Source of the DNA: Rhodocollybia butyracea
Taxonomy: Eukaryota > Basidiomycota > Agaricomycetes > Agaricales > Omphalotaceae
NCBI GenBank assembly: GCA_015501585.1
Contig: JADNRY010000091.1
Location: 124,001 to 188,000 of the forward strand
Length of the DNA: 64,000 nt
Direction: 5' to 3'
The notes below the pieces were generated by a model. The model saw only the letters and a program-made list of their open reading frames with translations, was not told the DNA's origin and made no database searches. Numbering within the stretch: position 1 is the stretch's first letter; each line of letters begins with the position of its first letter. Positions 1-11,529 of this stretch are shown in pieces. The translations under genes and the position numbers were made by a program.

Positions 1-840
1 ATAATCTGGTTTTATTTGTGTTCCTGATATATGCACAAAAGCCTTACATCATGACAAAAGACACATCTTCATTGTACGGCCGAGAGTCCCTCGCCCATGG
101 AACCTCAATCGGTTTGATCTTGTTGGGTTCTATCCTTCTGACATGAGTGAGGGATGGAGAAAGGGGACTATGGCCATGTTGGAAAAGGAATTTCGACCCA
201 CGCATTTCGATTAATAGGACAAGGTCATATGTAATGTGCTCGTTGTGCGACCAAGCTTGTCTGAGATACATAAATGGAGTATTGTTGATAGTGTTGAGAA
301 GTTTATACCACGGAGCTCCGACGAACTAATTGTATAGCTCAACTGAAACTCAGAAGATCCACGTTCAAGGAAGAAGCGGCTTTGACTTCAGGAACGAAGA
401 GGTGAGTTTTGCTTATACGGGTAGGTGGCCTTTCCTGTCGTTGAACAAACAAAAGGCAAATTAGCTTGATTTGGAGATTCTCAAGAGAGCTAGAGAGTGT
501 ACCGGCACCGAGAGTTTGACAATATAAGTGACTGGGGTTGTGAGCTCGAGCAAAGCTCGAGTGATAGAAGATCGTGACGAGAAGTAGGCGGACCGTGCGG
601 GGGAAGAGTCATGCACATACTCGAGTTCTCATTGACATCACCTAGCGGATCCAGTTCACGTACTTTCAAGTTTCCCTGTCGTCCGAGCTTGCTGTCGTCC
701 GTAAAATCCAAGCAAATTCATCAAATCAAAGTTAGCCACGAACTAACAAGCGCCAGAAATAATTGCTCATGATCACGTGAACTAAGTTTAGCGCTTATGA
801 TTACTTTGTTCGTCTACTACATAGTACCTTTGAACTCATC
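1..840. other. Left-edge region, no gene recognised
   Basis: No convincing coding sequence was found here. The stretch at about 440-640 resembles 43,865-44,060: both hold a run reading agcttgatttggagattc or close to it, then GATCGTGA and a block ending in GAGTCATG. The stretch at about 345-400 resembles 51,260-51,295 (TTTGACTTCAGGAA). It is therefore an old copy of the DNA that precedes the Cys-rich gene remnant at 44.4 kb. Position 761-800 matches the flanks of the 28,739-29,937 transposon without containing it. Confidence 0.5.
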
Positions 841-870
841 TCCTCAGGACTCGAACTACGACCTGCGTCA

Positions 871-1135
871 TTGACAACTTTACATACAACTGACGTCAGT
901 TCTAGGCCTAAAGCTGTTTACCACTGTCAACACCCGGAACGGAGTAACGTCTGGGGCTCGCCTTGTCGGATTGACCAATGTCAAGAGGTGAGTACTTCTC
1001 AACCTAGTATTGGCATCTCCACTGATCTTCATGAACTCTATGTCAGGATCTTGCACCGCGCCACCAGAAACTCCTCTTTGTGTTGCTCCATGCGGTATAT
1101 CTGATGTGTGCACGCATTGTCCATACATTGAGTGG
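871..1135 (+). pseudogene. Cys-rich protein gene fragment, copy 1
   Basis: The reading frame here contains CRIDQCQEVSTSQP, then STDLHELYVRILHRATR. It is clearly related to the segment at 30,593-30,790 (CQVDQCQEVSTSQP, STDLHEFCVSILRRATR) and more weakly to 44,900-45,010. In the fuller copies this part follows a CPDEGNG/CQMNRDKQC segment. That pattern resembles the Cys-rich secreted or membrane-anchored proteins common in agaricomycetes, but the family call is from memory. Only the 3' part survives here, and the N-terminal half is absent. A decayed fragment is likelier than an active gene. Confidence 0.4.
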
Positions 1136-1189
1136 ATGAATTCTTAGAGAGACCCACCTTTTTGTAGAGTCATCACTTCCCCAGCATGT

Positions 1190-3470
1190 CATGCCTCCGT
1201 GTTATGCCTCAATGCAAACTGTACGAAAGGTGGATACTCATCATATCAGGAAAGACGTAAGTAATCTCGTTGAAAACCTTGTCCTTTCCCTTTTTCATTA
1301 TTATTCTTATTCGTGGGCTCCAACAGATACTCCTATGTATTGGAACTCTAGTCCGTCAGAACGATATCATCGCTAGGGCGAACCCAAGAGTCACCACGAA
1401 CGAATACGAGACGTTTACTGTTGATAAGGAAGGCAATATGGCCCTGCACAATTCGCGCTTCAAAACTCGTGTCCGCATCAGTAATCAGGTGTGTCTGCCA
1501 TTGATACGAAGTAAAGGCCACCGCTGATGTATCTACCACTTTCCGAGGTAGTGGGTTGGTCCAGGCCAGTGACGCGAGCAGATTTCAACTTGTCCCTCAG
1601 TGTTTTCTGGAATTGAACCGTTGTGGTCCTCCCGTGAACCTTGACAGCGTTGCCTTGCTGGTGACCTTCCAGGATCAAGATAAACTCCTTGATAGATTTC
1701 GTACAATATATTTGGCCCCCGAACAAGGATGATACTCTGCTCTTGAATGACCGCTTGACAACGCCCTCTTGCATCACCTCTTTACCAACGTACATCACAC
1801 ATCTGAACAACTCGCAGCGTAACATCGTCGCTGCGATGGTATCTCATAATCTTATAGTCATTGTTCACAGTGAGTTCGCGCCAGCGACGCTATTTTAGTT
1901 TTGTCTTATCATACATTTTTAGGACCACCGGGTCCTGGCAAGACCACGACTATATCTGCCGCTGCTGAAATATGCTCCAAAGTATACTCGGCCATTAGAA
2001 TGTTTCCGTTAAGAACATCGCTGAGAAACTCATGAAGCGACAAGTCGACTTTCAGCTGATTGTATCGAAAGAGTTTTATGTAGAATGGTACGTTATAGCT
2101 TTAGTCCCCGCCCTCCCTGTAAAAAATCTTGTTTCGTTCCATGGTGTTAGACTGAGTGATAACCGATGACACTATTAGGCACGAGCATATATATTGTGAG
2201 ATACAAGAAAGATTAATCCGTACAGACAAGCTACCTCACGACTCCATTGGATTAAGAGTAGGGTTATTGAGAGTTACCGAGTTATCTTGTCGACCCTTGG
2301 GCTCCTTTCGAATCCCGCGCTTGACAATAATAGAATGTTCAAGATTATAGCCTTTGAACGACTCATCGTGACAAGACCAAGTATCTAAGATTTGTTTTTG
2401 TTCAAGATAAATGTTTTTGAACTCATGGTGCTTATACCTCTTCCTCTTCTTAGGCTGGTAAACTAACCTGGAATCCTTGCCCGTCTTTTAGCATATCTTC
2501 TACAAATTCAGAACATCACTGATAAAGCTGCGCTTTTTCGGTGATCCTAAACAATGTGAGCTTCCTTTCGAAGATTTTTCTTCCTTTTACTCTTATTTCC
2601 ATCTCTCTTTCTAGTACCCCGTTTTGGTCAAGAGAAAGCAAAAACACTACAGAGCATTTTCGAGGTTGAGCATTTGAAGAAAACTAGTTACTTTTTGCAA
2701 TGTAAGTCTTCGCGTACCTATCTCTCTCTATCATTCCATTGTCTAACGCGATATCTGGATACCCAGATTGCATGCCGGTACCCCTTGGAAGCTTCATTTC
2801 ATCACATCGTCGATACGCCTTGGGGATCAGAGGAAAGAAGCGGGTTTAACTGGATAGTGAGTGTTTTTCTTTCATCGAAGCCCATCGAAGTGACTAATAC
2901 AATATCTGATATTCATCTACTTAGAATGAAGGTGAAACTAAAACTATCGTGGACCAAACGCGTCATTTTGTATCATCACTCCGCACGATGGCCAACGAGC
3001 TGCGATTGAGAGGGCGTGGAAGCTGGAGGGGCGTCCATGTTGCGTCCATCGGAGAATGTATTCAATGTGGATAGTTTTCAAGGTTAGAGATTATTGTGTA
3101 TATCGTCTTATCTGCTCGATCAACTAGTTTTGGCCATAATCACCTAGGGAATGAGCGCGACTATGTCCTCCGTCGTACGCTCAGACCATGTTGGATTCCT
3201 GCATTCGCGGCAGTGCATGAACGTCATTGGAACGTCATGCTTACCCGATGTCGTCAAGGAATGGGCGTCATATCCAGCAAATCCTTCAAATTACTCCTTT
3301 CTATGTCAGGCCTGCACGCCCACTTTCATGCGGGAGAGTCTTCACAATACGTCGGCCATGTGGTGATTCGCGGCGGCGCGCGCCCATGTCTTTACGGACT
3401 TCAGGTAAGTGAGCTGAGCAATCACACAGGCGTTTTCAGTCTAACACTCAAGGGGTATTCAAAAATTTAA
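1190..3470 (+). pseudogene. SF1 (Upf1/IGHMBP2-like) helicase pseudogene
   Basis: Several superfamily 1 helicase signatures occur in order on the plus strand but in shifting frames. LNNSQRNIVAAMVS (about 1812-1853) is followed, after an intron-like gap at 1870-1920, by the Walker A motif GPPGPGKTTT (about 1922). Next comes NIAEKLMKRQVDFQLIVSKE (about 2010-2073). The Walker B/Q-loop region FFGDPKQ (about 2538) is split by an intron from LPRFGQEKAKTLQSIFEVEH (about 2614). MPVPLGSFISSH (about 2770), CIITPHDGQRAAIERAW (about 2968) and finally NERDYVL with NVMLTRCRQGM (3149-3263) complete the motor. Upf1/IGHMBP2-type proteins carry the same order. Frame changes in the 3,150-3,260 segment and stops between motifs indicate decay. 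An hAT-like element follows at 3,449. Expanded helicases of this kind are frequent in agaricomycetes. Confidence 0.7.
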
Positions 3471-3973
3471 GCGCTGACATGACCTTGGGGGGGGGGGGAG
3501 TCTAAATTTGGCTTATGGCCAAAAGTTCCGACCTTACATAACTGTGTTCTAATGGTGATTAAATGATGCACAAATGCTTTTTGTAGCCTTTTAACACATA
3601 TTTGGGTGTAACCAGCCTAAAATGTAGTCAGAAAAGACCAAAAACCAAGTTTCCTTCTTAATTGGGCTTTGAACATGGTACTAATGACTCTGAACTTGCT
3701 GCCAAAAAAGTTGACTGTGCAACTGATAGCTATAATACCACTCAAATCTTCATGTCACAGATAGGTAATTGTCAAAACATGCCTACACTGCTGGTAATAT
3801 GGCATGCCAGGTAGTGCTGGCGCTGACAAATACTACATGCCGGCGATGCCGACTACTAGGGGTGGGAAAAATTTTCTATATAAGGAGCGGGGGGAGGGGG
3901 GGGGGGGGCCTAAAAATTCCTTATGGCCGAAAAACAAGGTCATGTCTGGCCTTAAGATTTTGAATACCCCTTG
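3449..3973. mobile_element. 525-bp non-autonomous hAT-like element
   Basis: The ends are inverted repeats: CAAGGGGTATTCAAAA at the left and its complement TTTTGAATACCCCTTG at the right. Similarity continues inward (GACATGACCTTG, then CTTATGGCC near a long G run at each end). An 8-bp target duplication, CTAACACT, flanks it at 3441-3448 and 3974-3981. Eight-bp duplications and ends of the CA(A)GGG type fit the hAT superfamily. No transposase is encoded. The homopolymer G runs at about 3487-3499 and 3890-3908 lie just inside the two termini. Confidence 0.8.
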
Positions 3974-3981
3974 CTAACACT

Positions 3982-5094
3982 GCACAGTGCAAAATGTTTC
4001 GCTACTACGTCTATGGCTTTCCGGATTTGTACACCTCTTGACTAAGATTTCAATATATGCAGTCATATGTATAGTGAAGTTCCAGTTTCCACACCTCTAC
4101 TCTAGCTGCTGGCTTCACCACTTATATCCTGCACCATCAAGATCGCAGTAGACTCAGTTGAAGTGCAGCAAACCATGAGAATCTATCAGAACACTCAAAC
4201 TTGTGTTCTGGTTTACACTAGCCTGAGCACTAACCTGAGCACTAGTAATATGGGGTAATGAATTTCCGCGTTTTGCACTTCGTTCTACATCACCGAAATA
4301 AAGCAATGCTTGTGCATTTACTGTATCAGGTGAGGTCAGGATTCAGGGTGAATTAGATTTAGCACTGACAGTCTCAACTCCATGATGAACAAAGGAGCAG
4401 AAGGAGGTAACAGAGTTGATGTTGAACAGCTACTTATGGTAAATCTGGGTGGGGTGCCGCTGTGCCGCACTGTGCAGTGACTGCTGGACAGCGGCTTTCA
4501 GTTCACCCGCACATCGCTGAGAGACCCTGTCTGCACTATATCAGACAATCTCTATATTAAAAAAATTCCGTGTATACCCTCAGCGAAAACACAGCAGACG
4601 CTCAAGATAGTATGCCCAGCAACCAAAACAGGCGGTGGCAACCTCTAAGAATAAGCATTGGACTTATCAGTTGGAGCTGTGCCCCGAAGGAGCTCGGACA
4701 AACCTCTGTCGGCTTATCGTTCCTAACATTCTGGCATGTAACGGATTTGCCCGTCGATCTTGGCAAACTGAGTCCGATCATCATAGCACAGCATGCATGT
4801 TTTGTTGACGTTTTCCTGTTATGTGTCTTTGGCTATACAGTATCATCATATTTGTTTGTTCAGTGATGCATAACGCGGATTCCTTGAACGAGGAAAAATC
4901 GGGATCCATAACGCGATGGCCCGATCTCTTCATTGTCCAAAATCTGGCTATAATGCCACGCATGGAGTTCATCAAGCGTCCGTTTTTAGAGATTAAATAA
5001 GCCATCACCAGAGACTTAGTATCACTCAAAAGGACTGAGCTCGGTGGTGAATTGTATGATTACTAGTATTCACGCGTGTCCATCTTTCCTCTCC
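3982..5094. other. Unassigned region before the microexon gene
   Basis: No family was recognised. One plus-strand stretch at about 4878-5001 reads openly as DSLNEEKSGSITRWPDLF and ends in FLEIK and a stop, so it may be a remnant exon. Another open stretch lies at 4570-4866 without recognisable motifs. The segment 4441-4500 holds CCGC/GTGC-rich sequence that includes CTGTGCAGTGACTG, also found in the solo LTR near 20.4 kb. Confidence 0.3.
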
Positions 5095-8000
5095 ATGGCT
5101 TCAAAAAGTAACTTTTCTACATTTGCAGCATCTCATCCCCAAGGAATGTTCTCGGGTGCACATGGTTTCCAGATATTTGGAAGCACATTTCAAGTCGTTT
5201 GCAATAATACATGTTTGTACTGTGCTTGGTACCGACTTTACTCGCTAGCTGACCGGCCGTGGCTTTCAAACATTTCCTTATGTTTGGAAAGTGGTATTTT
5301 CTTTAAATGAAGGTGCCATTTGGACAGTCACACGTTCCATAGATTCTTTGCTACGTCAAAGGGCGCTTGCTCTCTGGTCCCCCTGATTACTACACCGTTG
5401 GTTGTATCACACCAGGAAACCCTGGCGAGACTTCGCTTATTGTCCGAAGGTTTGGGAGGGAGGAAGACCGAGATTGTTTCGAAATGTGCCTACAAAAACA
5501 TGGGTAAGTTTTGAGTTCTCCGGAAGAAATCACACATGAAACCCTTTCTTTTTTAGATGGGCGACATTTACAATGAAACCACTAGGAAGACTCATTATAT
5601 TTGGGGACCCATGTCTAGTTGTATCTTCTGCAGGTACTACTAATCTATTTAACTGCCACGCTAAACTCTGATCAAGTAGGAAAAGCTTTGTACACATGGA
5701 AGGACATGATAGGGGTTCACAATGCAAGAAACGTATGGGAAAAGGGGTGCCAACTAGTGAGATTTAGATTTATGCTCCCGAGTTTGTGCGTCCTGACATG
5801 ATGATAAAGTTTCTTAAGGTTTCGGTATAGCAAGCATATCAGAGTGTATGGAGGTCAAACTAATCATGCTTTAGTCATTCTTCATGCAGAACCTAGAGAT
5901 TTATCCTGGAAAATGGGAGTGGAAGCTAATTTGGAATGGGGATGATTCATATGATAATGTGAAACTATTTGATTATGAGGGAAACCTTACGATGGACCTG
6001 GAATTGCTAGAGTCCTGTGGGCTGGTTTATCAAGACCGTTCACAATTTTTGGTATGAGTTGTGCTTTGCTGATCCCTCTGATCCTCATTTATATATGAAA
6101 AGAATAATAGCAACAACTTTTATTCCACTGCAAGAACATGGGTAGATGTGGTAACAACAAGATTGGGTAGGTGTGCATGTATCATGTGGCCAAGCTGTGT
6201 CAAGAGCGCATATTGGTTATAGGGAAAGTCAGTGTTGATAGATTGATATATGGTCATATAAAGGAAAAAGAAGTAAGCTGGACAAAAACATTTATACTGT
6301 CACAAAACTTAAGCTAATATATATCCTGCTACACCCTTCAGTTTGTGAGCTCCCTCCATTGGGCACATGCAGTCTTACTTCTAACGATCCACTAATTTCA
6401 TCCTTATCACTCGAGCTTGTGAGTTGTGAGCTCCTCTCAGCTGCCCAACAGCTGCCGCTAGTCTCCTAGTATTCCATTCACTTTACACCTTGTAGGATGT
6501 GAGTTCTTCTGCCTCTGTGCAGGATTTCATTTGCTTCAAGGGTGTCTTTACTAATGCAACTCTACACTGCTTAGATTGTGCGTCTGTCCATAGTACTCTA
6601 GTGTCTACCCTCCACTGACTTTTTTACCCTTCTGTTCATAAGGGTGTGGGTACTTCCACTGCTCCCCTTCAGTCTCTTCTCTGCTTGACAATTCTTACTG
6701 TACACTGTAGGATGTGAGATCTCTTTTTCACTCTCTATCAGCCTCTGCCTTCGAGTAATTTTCTTATCCCTCTCATGCTCTCCAGCTTGTGAGTCTGTCT
6801 CCCTCTTCCCGTCCCTCACTTTGCCCTCACTCACCCTCAGCCTTCCATACCTTTCAGGATGTGCGTGTTCACTACTTCAGTCACAGGCTCACACTCCTGC
6901 CTATTCTCATCCACATGCATCAGGATGTGAGTTCGGGGTCCAGACCTCCATTTATCATGATGGACTTATTTTATTCCTTCATGCTTGTCAGGTCGTGAGT
7001 ATTCCTAGCCCCATCCGAGTTTGTCTTAGGCTTCACCCCTTAACACACTTTAGCTTGTAAGTCAAGCTATGTGGCTTACTATGTTCTACTTCCACAAACT
7101 GTACCCCGACCCTCAGCGTGTGAGCTCTCTTTGCCTACCTTTAGTGATGTCTTACTTGATTTCTTCACTTCACCCTTCAGGATGTGAGTCTCCTCTGCCA
7201 CTTCCTTGCCACTGCCAGTCCCTTAGTATTTACTTATGTTCATTTCCTTTACATGCAGCTTGTGAGCAATACCAACCAGCCATGTCCAGTCATTTAGTTG
7301 TTTTTATTTCCTTCACATTTTTTAGCTTGTGAGTTTTCTACATAGTACAGATATGTTCCATTGAGTTTCATTTCCTTTGTATTCCGCAGGTTGTGAGTTT
7401 CTTGCCTTCTCCTTCCACTTTCATTTTGATGCATTCCAAATATCCAGCTTGTGAGATCCCTTGGGCCTTTAGCCACGTCTCTATAGTTATTGACTCCCCC
7501 CATCCACTGCTTCCAGGATGTGAGTTCCTCTTGGCCAAGTAATACAGTCTTCCACTTACTTAGTGTTGTGCCGGCTGGGGCCCGGCTCAGAAGCCCCGGC
7601 TACGGCTCAAAAGCCCCGGCCAGGGCTCGTCAAAAATCCGAGCCGGGCCCTAGCCCCCACGAAGGGCCGGCTCAAAGCCGGCTTAGGCTCAGGCCGGGGC
7701 CCAAGCGCTTAAGAGACATGTCTTGAGGCGCTAAGCTCCCTGTCCTCGGTGGACTCTACACCATGATACTTTTGGCTTTCTGGTTGCTTTCTGAGTGTGT
7801 GCAGGTTATACACCTGCTTTTTGAGATGATTTAAATCTGTAAGGCCAATTCAATACATTCATCAGATAGGTGGAACAAATTGTTTGACACTAATGGAGCC
7901 TTTTTTCAGCCTGGTTAATATTTCTGGAAACGATGAGTGTAAAATTGGGCATAAGTGATGATACATGTAGTGTAATTTTTGGTGTGCTGCTCTATGCTTC

Positions 8001-9697
8001 ATTAAGCGCTGAGCTCCGGCTCAGGCCCCGGCCCAGGGCTTTGAGAATTCTGAGCCGGGCCTTGAGCCCCCCTGAGCCCTATGACGGCTGGGGCTAGGCT
8101 AGGCTCAAAGACGGCCGGCTTTGGGGGCTCAACGGCCCTGAGCCGTAGCCGGCACATCACTACACTTACTTTCCTCCCCTCACACTGTTCAGATTGTGAG
8201 TCCTCTCAAGCATCTCTGATACACTGCAACATCTGCTGACTAGTGTTACCAATATGAAGGGCGTAAGTCTCCTCACCTGTCTCCTGCCTTTTGCTAACTA
8301 TCATGATCCCCTTACACTCTTTGGCAGGATGTGAGCTCCTCGTTTGTCAGCCATTACTAACACCTACTGACTACTATTGCCTTCTGATTGTCCAGCCTGT
8401 GAGCCCCTCCTCTTTGTGACTCCTAGTAGAATAACAACTTATGTTGCCTTGATATTCTCTAGGATGTAAGTCCACCCTAGCACCCCCCGGTTGATTACAT
8501 GTTTTTATTACTTTTCTTCAGGATGTGAGTCTGGCTTTCTCACATGCAGTCTCATGCTTCTACTGAAGGTTGTTCTCATTATGCTCTTCAGTTTGTAAGC
8601 TCCACTCAACTTCCTTCAGCTCCGATTTACTGCTCTGATATATCACACTCTCCAGGATGTGAGTCTTGGCCTTCTCTAATAGTATTTTACCGCTTTTTCC
8701 TTAATCTCCTGCAGCTTGCGAGTACCTTGCAGCTATTCCTAGTCCCCTAGCTGATCTCATTCCTTGCACACTGCTTAGCTTGTGAGTGCCTTCTATGTTG
8801 GGTCTTGTTGAGTCTTTTACATACCTGACCTTTAACCTTAGCTGGTGAGTTCTTAGTCACCTCAGTGTTTTACTTACTTCCATCAACTTTGAGATTTCCA
8901 GGATGTGAGTCTGTTCCTCCGCGTGACTTACTTACTTACACCATTTTTTGCAGCTGGTTGGTCCCTACTACCCCTCCAGTCTCTCACTCCTACTTATTTT
9001 CTCATCCAGGGTGTGAGTCATCCACCAACCCAGATTAAATATTTCACTCCTACTGATTGCTTTCCCTTTTTAATATTCCTTAGATTGTGAGGTCCTCCTT
9101 GTCCCTTTAATTATCTTATTTACTAACCTTATTTACCATTTTCATACATTTCAGCTTGTGGGTTCACTCAAGCATCACTTTCATCACATTTTATTTACAT
9201 AACAGGCTCTAGGATGTGAGTCTCTCTTGGAGCCTCTTTCCCCCCTCTAGTTATCTAGATTCTACTTGATTCCTCATGGTGCTCCTCAGGTTGTGAGTTT
9301 ATCTTGTCCATCACACGTCTCCCATATCCACTTAATTTAATGTCCTTTATGAGCTTGACAACACCCATGATGGCACCCGATTCCAGGAGATACCATTTGA
9401 TGAATCATCTGACATTGAGATGGAAAACTCACCTGATTATAAATGCAATGATTCCGACTTCATGGATGTTGATCAGCATATCACTATTAACTCTGGTAAG
9501 AAATCTAAACCTGCTTTCTTTTTCCAAAATTTGTTGTACTCAGTTGCATTCATTATCCAGCCTTGTGTTCCAAGAGTTACCATGCTCAGAGACAAAAATC
9601 TCCTATTTGGCCTTCAGGGAACATTTTTTGATGCAGGTGTTTTCCTGGTTATTTTCTGTGCCAATTTTTTTCAAAACCATTCACAGATCAAATTTGA
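5095..9697 (+). CDS. Unknown protein with a microexon array
   Basis: The function is not recognised. ATG 5095 sits in the strong context CTCTCCATGGCT and starts MASKSNFSTFAASH, then MFSGAHGFQIFGSTF, which recalls a short motif in many agaric signalling-type proteins. Proposed exons with matching phases: 5343-5503, 5557-5633, 5677-5732, 5768-5818, 5890-6051, 6103-6166 and 6205-6272. Then come 36 three-base exons (6342-9292), followed by 9354-9495, 9544-9636 and 9687-9697 (stop TGA). The join from the first exon to 5343 is not resolved. Exon text includes PPDYYTVGCITPGNPGE, NLEIYPGKWEWKLIWNGDD and, after the array, an acidic part (DESSDIEMENSPDY). The exon before the array ends in phase 0 and the one after begins in phase 0, so the array adds whole codons. 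Introns of 35, 38 and 43 nt in the model are short and need checking. A transposon-borne gene remains possible. Confidence 0.55.
6342..9292 (+). repeat. Array of 36 three-base microexons
   Basis: Thirty-six times the sequence reads pyrimidine-rich tract, AG, three bases, then a donor (mostly GTGAGT/C, some GTAAGT, one GCGAGT). The triplets begin at 6342, 6416, 6496, 6575, 6643, 6711, 6786, 6858, 6924, 6992, 7054, 7117, 7181, 7259, 7326, 7390, 7448, 7517, 8193, 8260, 8338, 8396, 8463, 8522, 8592, 8656, 8715, 8779, 8842, 8902, 8954, 9010, 9084, 9155, 9213 and 9290. Spacers are 49-77 nt and unlike each other, except the 18th, which carries a transposon and is 63 nt without it. No triplet is a stop. 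Units 1-18 would read FLDIGDLDDVLRDLLVLD. Units 19-36 would read IGDPDDFDLLLDLGILDV. Weakest units: 8260 (poor tract), 8715 (GC donor) and 8954 (donor GTTGGT). Confidence 0.65.
7561..8162. mobile_element. 602-bp GC-rich hAT-like element in an intron
   Basis: The ends are TAGTGTTGTGCCGGCT at the left and AGCCGGCACATCACTA at the right, an inverted repeat with one mismatch. An 8-bp duplication CACTTACT flanks it at 7553-7560 and 8163-8170. Both ends carry GC-rich subterminal repeats (GGCTCA, GCCCCGGC, GAGCCGGGCC), while the middle is AT-rich. There is no transposase. It sits between the 18th and 19th microexon of the host gene. Removing the element plus one duplication leaves an intron of 63 nt, within the range of its neighbours. 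Confidence 0.85.
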
Positions 9698-9926
9698 TTG
9701 TGAAGTGCTAGGGTGGAGGAATGTTCATAGATAGAGTCACACTACAGCCGTGCTTTAAACTTTGGCATACAAAAATCAATCCCTGGGGGGAAAAGGCCGC
9801 AGCTGCGGCGAGGGCCGAACCTTTTTTTGTACTATAAGATTTTTGTTTGTTGCATTGTAATGATTGAGCTGTATAGCTACGTACATCTGAGTCCCTACTT
9901 GACAACATACAAGTGAAGTACTTTAC
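9698..9926. other. 3' flank of the microexon gene
   Basis: No gene was seen. If the last intron were retained, a reading frame could run to TAG at about 9732. A palindromic CCGCAGCTGCGG lies at about 9797. The 8-bp target TACTTTAC of the next transposon is at 9919-9926. Confidence 0.4.
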
Positions 9927-10616
9927 TAAAGATGTCCACGAGTCCGGGTCAAGTAGTACCCGGATCCGTTGCACGGGTACTCGTGGCCCTCAAGGGGCTA
10001 CCCGTGACCTGTATGTATCCGTGGGAAACGGATACCCGGATCCGCAGGTAGTTTAGCACAAGTACTTGCGGGTACTTGCGGATCCCAGCCAACACAGGTA
10101 CTCACAAGATACTTGTGAGTATCTGGAAGTATTTAGTACTTACAATAATAATAAAATGGTTACTACATGCAAGGTATGAGTGTGAGATACTCAGTAGGTG
10201 CCTAGTGCATAGAATAGAGCATGATGTAGGTAGAGAACAGTAGTCCTTGACTGATACAAGTCTAGAAGCTAAAGAGGGACTATATTCATTATAGTGTACT
10301 ATAGTGCATATAGCCACTTATAACTTGCTACATGCTAGGTGGACACATGAGCTGCTCAAACAAGGTCTATTGCATAGAGGAGAGCATATTTCATCCTTTA
10401 TTTGTGGGAAAAAAATATATTCTTGCCCTCCCACAAGGTCCTTTTGGCTTCTTGCAAGTACCTGCAAGTAGCTTAATTTTTATGAAGTGATACCCGTGAC
10501 CCGCTGTGATCCGTGGGAAACGGATACCCGGATCCGCGGGTAGTGATACCTGCGAGTATTCCCATGGCTCCTACCTGCGGGTACTTGGGTGGCACTTGGA
10601 CTCATGGACATCTTTA
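9927..10616. mobile_element. hAT-like element, GATGTCCACGAG family, copy 1
   Basis: The left end is TAAAGATGTCCACGAGTCC and the right end is the complement of TAAAGATGTCCATGAGTCC. The target duplication TACTTTAC lies at 9919-9926 and 10,617-10,624. Inside each end are short hairpins of the form TATCCGT-GGGAA-ACGGATA plus GATCCGC repeats, as in the copies at 15,361 and 23,702. No transposase is encoded. The 8-bp duplication supports the hAT superfamily. Confidence 0.85.
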
Positions 10617-10624
10617 TACTTTAC

Positions 10625-11529
10625 TGGGCAGCTGAAATACGACCTCTGTTATTAGTGTGAGATTCTATCATGAGGAGTCAGATGGCAAATCTTACACTAA
10701 TAAGGACCTCATCACTGCTCGGGACTGTATCCTCCAGAAAGATCAAGGGGGTCTGAAAAAAAAAAAATTTCATACTGGGGGTTGGAAAAATATTTTCAGC
10801 CTCGGGGATCGAACCAACCTAACCACCACGTGATTTTCCCCATATGGTAATTATGAGTAATATATTGAAGGTTGTGAAATACTTAGTGAATTATTGGTGG
10901 AATTTAAGTGCTCGCTAGTTGTGGGGGTAGTTCTTAATTATGTTGAACTGGGTCCCTTGAGCCTATATTTATAGGGATAAACTAGTACATGGGAAACTAC
11001 TTAATAAGCTTGCTGCGGAATGCTGCGGAATGACTGTGCATTGCTGCGCATGACTCTACATGACTAGATATGACTCAATATGACTTTACTTAACTAGCTA
11101 TGACTTATGTTGTAAGGCCCTTGGGCTGTGAAGCAAAGGGCCTGAGAGCGGGCTAGCTGATATAGCAAGATAAGAGCAGGTAAGGCTGAAAGCTTAGCTG
11201 ATAGCAGCTAAAAGAGTCCTTAAATCCTACCAAGTGCACACAACCCAATTCTATTGAGAGTACACATGAAGTGGCAGGAAGGAAAGGAACTAAAGATTAC
11301 ATAATAAGCGCTATTGATAATAACCAAAGCGGCGCCAATTCCGTAGCCGTTACATATGTCCAATGTATCAAATACCGTGAACCGAATATGAGTCATAATG
11401 ACTTGCCGTGACTCCACATGAGTTGATAGGATAGTTTCCGTTGATATTACAACATAATACTCTCTCCTAATTTTATGAGAGAACATACAAGCTACATAAG
11501 TAAGTAACACAAAACCAATTTCCGAAGTT
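10625..11529. other. Unassigned remnants, LTR-like and tRNA-like motifs
   Basis: A plus-strand stretch at about 10,645-10,757 reads openly (ISVRFYHEESDGKSYTNKDL), a possible orphan exon. On the minus strand at about 10,805-10,830, GGTTCGATCCC is a perfect tRNA-type B box, but no full tRNA folds around it. The segment 10,985-11,105 (repeated TGCGGAATG and ATGACT motifs, with a TATA-like run at about 10,962) resembles part of the solo LTR at 19,371-20,597. An 8-bp stem AGGCCCTT/AAGGGCCT lies at 11,115-11,143. A minus-strand open frame at 11,220-11,510 shows no known motif. Confidence 0.35.

Noticed and set aside
7490..7726. Open frame in the GC-rich segment as a gene
   Set aside because: It lies across the end of the 602-bp transposon and its text is low-complexity from GGCTCA/GCCCCGG repeats.
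6342..9292. Microexon array as a plain minisatellite
   Set aside because: Spacers share no sequence, while AG-NNN-GT and the spacer length are kept; a tandem repeat would show similarity between spacers.
10800..10835. Possible tRNA or SINE on the minus strand
   Set aside because: The B box GGTTCGATCCC is perfect, but an A-box-like run lies directly against it and no cloverleaf or SINE tail pattern is convincing.
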